A DNA stretch of 15,941 nucleotides from Planctomycetota bacterium (GTDB lineage: Bacteria; Planctomycetota; Brocadiia; JAJRTI01): the NCBI GenBank assembly GCA_024278415.1, contig JAJRTI010000212.1, forward strand, positions 1 through 15,941. Direction: 5' to 3'. Position numbers and translations under genes: made by a program. Positions 7,529-14,479 of this stretch are shown piece by piece. Position 1 is the first letter of the stretch, and each line of letters begins with the position of its first letter. Below the pieces are notes generated by a model. That model saw nothing but the letters and a program-made list of their open reading frames with translations. It was not told where the DNA came from and searched no databases.

Positions 7529-9097
7529 ATGAACACTCCCCGTCCCCATGAGCGGCCCCCATCCACGCCGACGTCGCAGGGTGCGAGCGCCGCGCCGCCG
7601 CCCAGTTGGATCAAGAACCCATTCGTTCATCTCGGCGCGCTCGGCCTGCTCTTGGCGTTCTCCTTCCAGGGCAGCCGCGGGCTCTTCGGGCCAGACGAAA
7701 CTCGGTACGCCGAGTGCGCGAGAGAGATGCTGGCGACAGACGATTGGCTGACCCCGCGTCTGAACGGCCGGCCCCATCTCTCTAAGCCGCCGATGGCCTA
7801 TTGGGCGATTGCCGCCGGCATGAAACTGTTTGGGGTGAACGAGTGGGGTGCGCGCCTGGTGCACGGAGTCGCGTTTGCCGCGACCATCTTGGTTGTGGCC
7901 GCGATGGGCCGCGTGCTCTGGGACACCGCCACCGGCCTGTTTGGCGGGCTCATCTATGCCACGTCACCCATTCCGTTCGTGGGGGGAGCCCTGCTGACCA
8001 CGGACTCGATCCTGACCTTCTGGACCGCGCTCGCCATCCTGTGCTACTGCCTCGCGTACAAGAGCCGCGAGCAGAGGCGCGCATCGCTGTGGATCACCGC
8101 CATGTGGCTGGCGTTCGGGTTCACGGTCATGACAAAAGGGCACGTGGGCTTGCTGTTCCTGCTGCCCGTCTTGGTGTTTCACTTCATCGAGCATCGTAGC
8201 GGCCGGCCGGTCCCTCGCCTCGTCAATGTGCTGGGTTGGTTGGGCTTCCTGCTGATCAGTGTGTGGTGGTTTGTTTTGATGTGCGTTAGGCATGAGGGCA
8301 CGTTGGCCTACTTCCTCAAGCAGCAGGTGGGAGGCCACATCGCTCTGAACGTGGGTGAGGCGCACCATACCGCGTGGTACAAGTGCTTCACGATCTACGG
8401 CCCCACCTTGCTGCTCGGCATGTTCCCGTGGTCCATCGCTTGGTTCGTCGCTATTTGGCGCCGCGTGCGGGGGCGGCAAAAGTGGCCGCCCATCCGAGGG
8501 CCCCTGCTGCTTCTGGCGCTGTGGATCGCGTTGCCACTGCTCGTGTTCTTCGTCGCGCTCTCGCGCATGCCTTTTTACTTGATGCCGTTATTCCCTGCCT
8601 TGGCGCTTGCGACCGCGTTCGGCATTCGACGCCATCACCCGTGGATCGCCGAGGCCGCTGCGGCGGATCCACGCCGGCGACGGGCCCTCGCGGCCCTCGC
8701 TGTCTGGTGCCTTGTGCTCGTCGCCGGGAAAGCTGGCGCCTCGTACCTGCCCATTCGGCGCAACTCGCGTATCCTTTGGGAGCGAGTGGCCGCGTTGATG
8801 GGCTCGGGCCACAGCCGGGTGTTCTTAATGCGCCGCCCCGACTACGGGCAGATGTTCTATGCGAGGCAACTCATGCTGGAGGTGGGGGTCGACGAGGTGT
8901 CGCTTCGAGCGCTTTTCCAAGCGAGAGAAACACCCGCACCATCTGACTCCCCTGCCCAAGGGAGACGGACCATCTTTCTGCTCAAGGAGCGATGCTTGCC
9001 AATGCCCACGGAGAGGCTCCGCTCCATTGGCAAGTCGCCTCGTCCCGTCAAACTCGCTTACGGCTGGGCCGCGTTGGTGGTTGACGAACCCGGATAG
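7529..9097 (+). CDS. ArnT-like GT39 membrane glycosyltransferase
   Basis: This is the clearest ArnT/PMT homologue of the three, at 522 residues. A Pro-rich cytoplasmic tail of about 26 residues precedes the first membrane segment (about 32-46). The first external loop has GPDETRYAE with the acidic pair D56-E57, the family's catalytic position. It is followed by the DDWLTPRLNGRPHLSKPPMAYW signature in the region 70-91, then TTDSILTFW and MTKGH. About 10-11 membrane segments are followed by a short soluble C-terminal domain. The enzyme should transfer a lipid-carrier-linked sugar to an envelope acceptor on the outer side of the membrane. It begins 5 nt after the acyltransferase stop and so is part of the same tight cluster; the SD is weak. 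The specific sugar, such as Ara4N, cannot be claimed. Confidence 0.88.
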   Translation: MNTPRPHERPPSTPTSQGASAAPPPSWIKNPFVHLGALGLLLAFSFQGSRGLFGPDETRYAECAREMLATDDWLTPRLNGRPHLSKPPMAYWAIAAGMKLFGVNEWGARLVHGVAFAATILVVAAMGRVLWDTATGLFGGLIYATSPIPFVGGALLTTDSILTFWTALAILCYCLAYKSREQRRASLWITAMWLAFGFTVMTKGHVGLLFLLPVLVFHFIEHRSGRPVPRLVNVLGWLGFLLISVWWFVLMCVRHEGTLAYFLKQQVGGHIALNVGEAHHTAWYKCFTIYGPTLLLGMFPWSIAWFVAIWRRVRGRQKWPPIRGPLLLLALWIALPLLVFFVALSRMPFYLMPLFPALALATAFGIRRHHPWIAEAAAADPRRRRALAALAVWCLVLVAGKAGASYLPIRRNSRILWERVAALMGSGHSRVFLMRRPDYGQMFYARQLMLEVGVDEVSLRALFQARETPAPSDSPAQGRRTIFLLKERCLPMPTERLRSIGKSPRPVKLAYGWAALVVDEPG

Positions 9098-9166
9098 ATC
9101 CGGGCGAACGCGTCAGCCGATTACAGCTGCTCGGCCGGCCGTAACGCACAGGAGCGGTGGGTGCGA

Positions 9167-9198
9167 CTTCTCATCTCTGATCTCTCATCTCTCATCCC
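9167..9198. repeat. 7-bp tandem microrepeat (TCTCATC x4)
   Basis: Four contiguous heptamers span 9169-9196: TCTCATC, with the second copy reading TCTGATC. They lie in the 120-nt gap before the aminotransferase gene, ending 10 nt before its ribosome-binding site. The tract is pyrimidine-only apart from the A and G positions. Length changes here would alter the leader, not the reading frame. No promoter was recognised in the gap. Confidence 0.7.
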
Positions 9199-9206
9199 TT
9201 GCAGTG

Positions 9207-9212
9207 AAGGAG
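9207..9212 (+). promoter_or_regulatory. Strong ribosome-binding site of the aminotransferase gene
   Basis: AAGGAG lies 5 nt before ATG 9218. It fixes this start against an in-frame upstream start at 9161 that would translate the microrepeat. Confidence 0.75.
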
Positions 9213-9217
9213 CTGTC

Positions 9218-10318
9218 ATGGCCATCCCCCTGGTCGATCTCAAGGCACAGTACGCGGCGATTCGCGACGACGTCCGGGCTGCTATGGACCGTGTGCTGGA
9301 CAACACGTCATTCATCCTCGGCCAGGAGGTCGAGCAGTTCGAAGAGGCCTTTGGCGAGTTCACCGGCGCCGAGCACGTGATCGGCGTCTCGAGCGGCACT
9401 TCAGCCTTGCACCTCGCGCTCCTGGCGTGCGGCGTGGGCCCGGGCGACGAAGTGATCGTGCCGGGCAACACGTTCATTGCGACCGCGGAAGCCGTGCTAC
9501 AGGCCGGGGCCACGCCCGTGTTTGCCGACGTGGACCCAGACACCTTCACCGTCGACGCGCCGAGCGTTGAGCCGCTCCTGTCCCCCAAGACACGCGCCAT
9601 TATCCCCGTGCACCTCTACGGCCAAGCAGTGGACATGGATCCCCTGCTCGCCTTGGCCGAGAGCCGCGGGCTCGCGGTCATCGAGGACGCGGCCCAAGCC
9701 CATGGCGCAGAATACAAGGGCCGGAAAGTGGGCACGCTGGGCCGCGCCGCGTGCTTCAGCTTCTACCCCGGCAAGAACTTGGGAGCCTACGGCGACGGCG
9801 GCGCGGTCGCGACCCAAGACGCCGAGGTCGCCGAACGCGTCCGGCTGCTGCGCAACCACGGCCGGGCCAAGAAGTACGAGCACCTCATGCCGGGGTACAA
9901 CTATCGCCTCGACGCGCTCCAGGCCGCCATCCTGCGCGTGAAGCTCAGCCATCTATCGGACTGGAACGAGGCGCGCCACCAACACGCCCAAGCGTACACC
10001 GAGCGGCTCCAGGCCGCGGGGATCGCCACGCCCGTCGAGCGAGAGTGGGCCAAGCACGTGTACCACATCTACGCCACGCAGGTCGCCGATCGGGACGCGG
10101 TGGCCGCCCGGCTCAAGGCGGAGGGCATCGCCACCGGCGTGCATTACCCGATCCCGCTGCACCAACAACCCGCGTTCGCCAGCGGCCCCAAGGAGCAGGC
10201 TGCGCTGCCCGTCTGCGAGCAAGTCGCTGGCCGGCTGCTCTCCCTGCCCATGTATCCGGAACTCACGGACGAGCAAATCGGCCGCGTCTGCGAAGCGCTC
10301 GAGAAGGCTGTGGGGTAG
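9218..10318 (+). CDS. DegT/DnrJ/EryC1 PLP-dependent sugar aminotransferase
   Basis: This 366-residue protein matches the family length. Residues seen include the PLP-phosphate loop SSGTSALHLAL (58-68), the aromatic-side PGNTFIATAEA (82-92), EDAAQAHGA with D157 facing the pyridine nitrogen, and SFYPGKNLGAYGDGG with K186 as the Schiff-base lysine. RNHGR, the GYNYRLDALQAAIL segment and the C-terminal HYPIPLHQQP motif follow. These enzymes transfer an amino group from glutamate to a keto sugar on UDP, dTDP or GDP. Together with the beta-helix acyltransferase at 6852, it suggests an N-acylated amino sugar, as in WlbC/WbpE-type pathways. The dehydrogenase or dehydratase making the keto sugar is not obvious in the window unless it is the SDR at 4397. 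It converges with the next gene, leaving 18 nt between stops. Confidence 0.93.
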   Translation: MAIPLVDLKAQYAAIRDDVRAAMDRVLDNTSFILGQEVEQFEEAFGEFTGAEHVIGVSSGTSALHLALLACGVGPGDEVIVPGNTFIATAEAVLQAGATPVFADVDPDTFTVDAPSVEPLLSPKTRAIIPVHLYGQAVDMDPLLALAESRGLAVIEDAAQAHGAEYKGRKVGTLGRAACFSFYPGKNLGAYGDGGAVATQDAEVAERVRLLRNHGRAKKYEHLMPGYNYRLDALQAAILRVKLSHLSDWNEARHQHAQAYTERLQAAGIATPVEREWAKHVYHIYATQVADRDAVAARLKAEGIATGVHYPIPLHQQPAFASGPKEQAALPVCEQVAGRLLSLPMYPELTDEQIGRVCEALEKAVG

Positions 10319-10336
10319 CCCAACGCACGGCCCGGG

Positions 10337-10963
10337 CTACATCATCCCCGCGCCGAAGAACGCACCGAGCGTCATCACCGCGAGCACGATGAGGAAAATG
10401 ATCTTCTCCGCGCCGTGGGCAGCGGCGGTGACCATGAACAGCCCGGCCGCGAGCACGATGACGCCGATGATGAAGAGCCACTGGTGCCAGTACGCGCCCT
10501 TCAGGAGCTTGATCTGAGCGTCGCGCGCGGCGTTTTCGAGCCGGCGCCACTTGCCCTCTTGGAGCGCGATGCGCTCCGCCCTCTGTTTGGCTTCGAGCTG
10601 GTTCAGTTCCTTCTCGTACGCCCTCAGGCGATCCTTGTCCTTGTCGTTGGGCTTGTTCTTGAGGCGCAGGTCGCGGATCTTGCGTTCGAGTTTCGCCTTG
10701 GCGTCGTAGCACTCGTCGTCGAAGCTGTTGCGGACGAGTTTCGCCTTCGCGTCGCGTGATCGGGCGGCCGACTGGGCAAGCTTGCCGCAGCCTCCACGGC
10801 CCATGAGCACGAGGATGAGCCCGGCCACGAGCACAAGCCGGCCCTTCAAGAGCGGGTTCATGTCGGCCAAGGGGCATGCCATCTGCCCGATGGGGGGCGT
10901 GCCTGCTGGCGCGGCCGGCCGCGGCTGGGCGTCGTGGTTTGGCGTAGCGTTCTCGTCTGACAT
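10337..10963 (-). CDS. Uncharacterised membrane protein with coiled coil
   Basis: I do not recognise a family. The 208-residue protein has a Pro/Ala-rich N-terminus (to about 27) and one hydrophobic segment at about 43-54 (LVLVAGLILVLM) followed by GRGGCG. A strongly charged Lys/Glu/Arg/Asp helix covers about 65-140 and is likely coiled coil. Two closely spaced hydrophobic segments follow at about 161-182 and 187-207, and these end the protein. The short C-terminal hairpin and central coiled coil suggest a membrane-anchored structural or scaffold protein, but no function is claimed. The start is well supported: AAGGAGA (10969-10975 on the minus strand) lies 5 nt before ATG 10963. It is divergent from the kinase gene and convergent with the aminotransferase gene. 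Confidence 0.8.
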   Translation of the reverse strand: MSDENATPNHDAQPRPAAPAGTPPIGQMACPLADMNPLLKGRLVLVAGLILVLMGRGGCGKLAQSAARSRDAKAKLVRNSFDDECYDAKAKLERKIRDLRLKNKPNDKDKDRLRAYEKELNQLEAKQRAERIALQEGKWRRLENAARDAQIKLLKGAYWHQWLFIIGVIVLAAGLFMVTAAAHGAEKIIFLIVLAVMTLGAFFGAGMM

Positions 10964-11085
10964 TGCGGTCTCCTTCTGGGGCGTTGGGATCGGGGCTCCC
11001 GCCAAGCTATCAGGCTGATGCCGTGGCGGCCACTATCCCAGCATGGCCTGTGCGAGTCAAGGCGCCGCCTGGACCGCCCCGGTTC

Positions 11086-11114
11086 TTGACAGTGATGGCT
11101 CATAGGATTAACAT
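11086..11114 (+). promoter_or_regulatory. Sigma70-like promoter of the kinase gene
   Basis: A perfect -35 box TTGACA (11086-11091) is followed after exactly 17 nt by TAACAT (11109-11114, 4 of 6 matches to TATAAT). Transcription would start near 11121, giving a short leader with the Shine-Dalgarno AAGGGG (11127-11132) 5 nt before ATG 11138. Confidence 0.6.
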
Positions 11115-11137
11115 GCGCCCACACAGAAGGGGAAAGC

Positions 11138-13900
11138 ATGCCGAATCCAATACCCAAAGAGATCGACCAGTTCCGTATCATCCGCGAGATTGGCCGCGGG
11201 GGCATGGGCGTGGTCTATCTGGCCCAGGAGGAGTCCGTCGGCCGGCGCGTGGCGTTGAAGCTCCTGCCCTTCACCGCCACGTTAGACAAGAGGGCGCTCC
11301 GGTGGTTCCAACGCGAGATCCGAGCGACCGCGAAGCTGGAGCATCCGAATATCGTCCGCGTCTACAGTGTGGGCGAATGGCAAGGCCAGCCCTATTACGC
11401 GATGGAATACGTCAACGGGCTCTCGCTGTCCCAGCTTGTGCACCAGACGCGGCACACCGGGGACTTTCGTCCCTGGAAATCTGCGCTCGCGCATGACGAG
11501 GAGGCCGCGTCGCAGATCGTGGCTGACACTAATACGCTGGTCCTTTCTGAAAAGGACCCGGCGGATGGTGAGGCAGACGTGGCGGAACCGGCCCAAGAGG
11601 AGCCGCCCCGCGATCGAAGCTATTACCACGCGATCGCCCGTGTGATCCGTGATGGCGCAGAGGCGCTCGACTACGCGCACCGGCAGGGCGTCATCCACCG
11701 AGACATCAAGCCCTCAAACTTGCTGCTCGACGAGGCCGGCAGAATCCGGATTACGGATTTTGGGCTCGCGATCCAGGTGACGGACGATGCCATGACTCAG
11801 ACAGTGAGTGTGATCGGCACTCCGCAGTACATGAGCCCGGAGCAACTCATCTCCCGCCAAGTGCGTGTCGACGCGCGGACCGACGTGTACTCGCTCGGCG
11901 CGACGCTCTACGAACTCCTGACGCTTACGCCAGCGTTCGGCGCGGAGACGCGCGACCGATTGCTGCTGAAGGTCGCGGTTCAGGACCCGAAGGCTCCTCG
12001 GCGCGTGAACCCCCACGCGCCTCGTGACCTGGCGATCATCGCGCTCAAGGCGATGGAGAAGGACCGCGGCCATCGCTACCAGTCGGCGCAACTCATGGCC
12101 GACGATCTCACCCGGTTCATGCACAACGAGCCGATCCTCGCGGCCCCGCCCTCGCCGGCCACGCAAGCGGTGAAGTTTGTCCGGCGGCACAAGGCGCTAT
12201 CCGCCGCGGCCGCGGTAGCCATCATTTGTTTCGTCGTCGGAGCCGCCACGGTCTGGCAAGTGCAGAAGGGCCGCCGGGAGATGCGGATCAAGACGCTCAT
12301 GGCGCAGGCGGAGCAAGCCGAGGAAAGTCAGCGGCTGGACAAAGCCTACGACCTCTACCGGGAAGCGCACGGTCTGGACAGCAGCAACACGCTCGTCGCG
12401 GCCGCATTGGACCGCGTCAAGGCCAACGTGCGCGCCATGCGGCAAGCGAAGGAACGCCGCAAGCGCGAGCAGTTGGCGACCCAGAAGGTCGAGGAGGCCA
12501 AGACGGTGGTCGACGATTACAAGGCGGCCGAAAGCACCGCGCGGCGCCTGGAGGGGGAAGTGGAGCAGACCTGGCGCGACTTGCAGGGCATCTGCCCCAT
12601 CCGCAAGCGCGATGATCCGATCTCCGCGGTGGAGAATGAACTGGTGGAGGAGCAGATCAGCCTCTCTTGCGCCAAGCGGGACGCGTCGCAAGCGTTCGCT
12701 AAGGCGGCAGGACTTCTGCATCAAGCCCTCTCGCTATACCCCGAAAGCAAGCCCGCGCGGGCTTTGCTCGCCGCTCTCTACTACGAAGCCCTGCTGGACG
12801 CGGAGACCCGGCGGGATCAGGACGCGGCGAACGCGTTCCGGGCGCAGGCCCTGGCCTATGACGACGGCCAACTCGCTGAAGAACTCCAAGGCGACGGGAC
12901 GCTCGAAGTGCAGACAGACCCGCCGGGCGCCAACGTGGTTCTCCTGCGGTACGTGGACAATGGCCAACACCTGATTACGCAACGCGTCCGGAACCTGGGC
13001 TTGACGCCCCTCGCGCCGACTCGCATCAGTATGGGCAGCTACTTGCTCGTGCTGGATCACGATGGCTACCGGCCCGTGCGCTACCCGGTGCTGGTCACCC
13101 GGCAAGCAAGATTGAAACTCGATGTTCCTCTTTACACCGACGCCGACATCGGGGCGAACATGGTGTATGTGCCGGCAGGCCCGTGTATTGTTGGGGCCGA
13201 TCCCAAGGCAAACCTGCCGCTGCCAACCGCGACCCGCTACGTGAAAGGTTTCTTCATTGGCAAGACGGAAGTGACCTGCGCGGAGTATCTGCGCTTTCTG
13301 AACAGCGGCGTTGAGATCGCCGACTATTGTGTGCCGCTTGCGCAGCCCCGCGTTCCCTCAGAGCAACTGTGGCCTCGTGGCGAAGACGGTCGGTTTGAGA
13401 TCCCCGCCGGCATCCCGGAGGATTTCCCGGTCTTTGGCATCTGTCGGGAGGCCGCGATGGCCTACTGCCAGTGGCTGGCCGAGACCACGGGCCGTCCCTT
13501 CCGGCTCCCCGGTTCAGCCGAATGGGAGAAGGCCGCGCGCGGCGCCGACGGACGTCTCTTTCCTTGGGGCGACCGGCCCATGCGAGGCTATGCCAATACG
13601 CTCTTTCCCGGCAAAACACTCCCGACGGCAGAGAAGCCGTTGCTTGCGCGGGTAGGATCCTACCCGCTCGATGTGTCGCCCTATGGAGCGTTTGATATGG
13701 CGGGGGGCCTGACAGAAGTGACGCGCTCTCTCCTCTGCGTGCCGGTCATGAAGAACCAAGAGAAGGCGTTCGCGAATAAGGGAGGCGCGTGGTATTACAT
13801 CTATCACCTCGCTCGCCTCGCGTCTCGGTTCCGCATATATCCGGGGAACAAACACCATTGGTGCGGATTCCGCGTGCTCTGCGAACTGCCCAAGCGCTGA
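11138..13900 (+). CDS. Ser/Thr protein kinase fused to PEGA and FGE-like domains
   Basis: This 920-residue single-pass membrane protein starts with a Hanks-type kinase (about 12-330). It has the glycine loop GRGGMG (19-24), K41, E60, HRDIKPSN (H187, D189, K191, N194), DFG (207-209) and SPE (233-235), so the kinase looks catalytically complete. An acidic insert of about 50 residues (108-160) lies before the helix leading to HRD. The membrane segment is about 353-372. Outside it comes a charged helical region with TPR-like and coiled-coil character (about 380-585), then a PEGA beta domain (about 586-660) with the V-x-PPGA core. The C-terminal formylglycine-enzyme (sulfatase-modifying-factor) fold is about 672-917. 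The FGE part ends in a recognisable GFRV but lacks the GNVWEW motif (reads GGLTEV) and the catalytic Cys pair, so it is probably a binding or sensing module. Targets are unknown. Confidence 0.93.
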   Translation: MPNPIPKEIDQFRIIREIGRGGMGVVYLAQEESVGRRVALKLLPFTATLDKRALRWFQREIRATAKLEHPNIVRVYSVGEWQGQPYYAMEYVNGLSLSQLVHQTRHTGDFRPWKSALAHDEEAASQIVADTNTLVLSEKDPADGEADVAEPAQEEPPRDRSYYHAIARVIRDGAEALDYAHRQGVIHRDIKPSNLLLDEAGRIRITDFGLAIQVTDDAMTQTVSVIGTPQYMSPEQLISRQVRVDARTDVYSLGATLYELLTLTPAFGAETRDRLLLKVAVQDPKAPRRVNPHAPRDLAIIALKAMEKDRGHRYQSAQLMADDLTRFMHNEPILAAPPSPATQAVKFVRRHKALSAAAAVAIICFVVGAATVWQVQKGRREMRIKTLMAQAEQAEESQRLDKAYDLYREAHGLDSSNTLVAAALDRVKANVRAMRQAKERRKREQLATQKVEEAKTVVDDYKAAESTARRLEGEVEQTWRDLQGICPIRKRDDPISAVENELVEEQISLSCAKRDASQAFAKAAGLLHQALSLYPESKPARALLAALYYEALLDAETRRDQDAANAFRAQALAYDDGQLAEELQGDGTLEVQTDPPGANVVLLRYVDNGQHLITQRVRNLGLTPLAPTRISMGSYLLVLDHDGYRPVRYPVLVTRQARLKLDVPLYTDADIGANMVYVPAGPCIVGADPKANLPLPTATRYVKGFFIGKTEVTCAEYLRFLNSGVEIADYCVPLAQPRVPSEQLWPRGEDGRFEIPAGIPEDFPVFGICREAAMAYCQWLAETTGRPFRLPGSAEWEKAARGADGRLFPWGDRPMRGYANTLFPGKTLPTAEKPLLARVGSYPLDVSPYGAFDMAGGLTEVTRSLLCVPVMKNQEKAFANKGGAWYYIYHLARLASRFRIYPGNKHHWCGFRVLCELPKR

Positions 13901-13948
13901 TGGGGATTCAGCCCGCAAGAGCGGCATGAATCTTCTGGGAAACGGCGA

Positions 13949-14269
13949 CTATGGGTTGGGGTCGTCGCAGGTGCAATTGGGGTCGTCGCATGCACAATTG
14001 GGATCCTCGCACGTGCAGTTGGGATCGTCGCAAGCACAGTCGGGGTCGTCACACGTCCAGGTGGGCGGATCGTCGCACGTGCAGCTAGGGTCGGCGCACG
14101 CGCAGTCGGGGTCGTCGCACGTGCAGTTGGGATCGTCGCACGCGCAGTCGGGGTCATCGCACGTACAATCCGGTGGGTCATTCGCCTGGCACTCGCCGGC
14201 CGCTCCGTTTGGGGCGGCCGGGCCCACGACTTCCTCCTCGTGCTGATCCCATGATTGCCTGTCCATCAT
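13949..14269 (-). CDS. Cys-Asp heptad-repeat protein, candidate radical-SAM peptide substrate
   Basis: This 106-residue protein has a short N-terminal part (1-26, acidic HEEE at 10-13, no signal peptide or membrane segment) and ten heptads of the type C-[TA]-C-D-D-P-[DN] from residue 35 to 105. An earlier decayed unit sits at 27-33. C3, D5 and P6 of the heptad are invariant in all ten units; D4 varies (A, E); C1 is replaced by Trp in unit 6, which is one residue longer. There are 20 Cys in total. Each unit with C1 has Asp four residues on (CX3D). GGGAGGA (14273-14279) is a good ribosome-binding site for ATG 14269 or the adjacent ATG 14266. The gene lies 210 nt downstream of a radical SAM/SPASM gene on the same strand, which suggests a modified (RiPP) peptide. 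A metallothionein-like metal binder is the main alternative. No known family recognised. Confidence 0.65.
   Translation of the reverse strand: MMDRQSWDQHEEEVVGPAAPNGAAGECQANDPPDCTCDDPDCACDDPNCTCDDPDCACADPSCTCDDPPTWTCDDPDCACDDPNCTCEDPNCACDDPNCTCDDPNP
13955..14167 (-). repeat. 21-bp tandem repeat (ten units)
   Basis: Ten in-frame copies of a 21-bp unit encode the Cys-Asp heptads. Unit 6 carries an extra codon, so the frame is kept. The units tend to alternate between a CT and a CA type, which hints at growth by duplication of a 42-bp pair. On the + strand the same DNA reads as gtcgtcgca-type repeats. Confidence 0.9.
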
Positions 14270-14400
14270 CAGTCCTCCCAATAAAGGGGTTGGGGAAACT
14301 CGGGGCTCGCTGTGTCTAAATACAGCAATCAGCTAATTGGTGCACGCATGGCGAGCGTTTCTCGCGCACGTGTCGAACCGGTCGGGGAAAGCGGAAGTAT

Positions 14401-14470
14401 GGAACGGTGGAATCTTGAGACGCCGCCGCGTGGGCGTCCACGTTCCATCACTCCGCCATTCCACTATTCC
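14401..14470. repeat. 8-bp microrepeats (GGAAYNNN) in inverted array
   Basis: On the minus strand, 14439-14470 consists of four contiguous 8-bp units, each starting GGAAT, GGAGT or GGAAC. On the + strand, 14401-14416 contains two such units (GGAACGGT, GGAATCTT). The two blocks face each other around a 6-bp stem gacgcc/ggcgtc (14419-14424 with 14433-14438). The array lies just after the radical SAM stop codon, in the gap before the heptad-repeat gene. It could fold into an RNA hairpin, but there is no T-run, so a terminator role is unproven. Confidence 0.6.
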
Positions 14471-14479
14471 TCACTCATG

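Noticed and set aside
7529..9097. Naming this gene arnT
   Set aside because: Motifs show the family, but no Ara4N pathway genes (ArnA/B/C/D set) can be confirmed, so the sugar specificity is not supported.
13955..14167. CRISPR-like array
   Set aside because: The 21-bp units are contiguous with no unique spacers, and the variation follows codon positions, so it is a coding tandem repeat.
13926..14246. Plus-strand open frame of GSS[HQ]-x-Q-type repeats over the heptad array
   Set aside because: A 21-bp repeat without stops is open in several frames on both strands. The minus strand has a good ribosome-binding site, the same orientation as the radical SAM gene and a conserved Cys/Asp pattern; the + frame starts just after the kinase without a comparable site.
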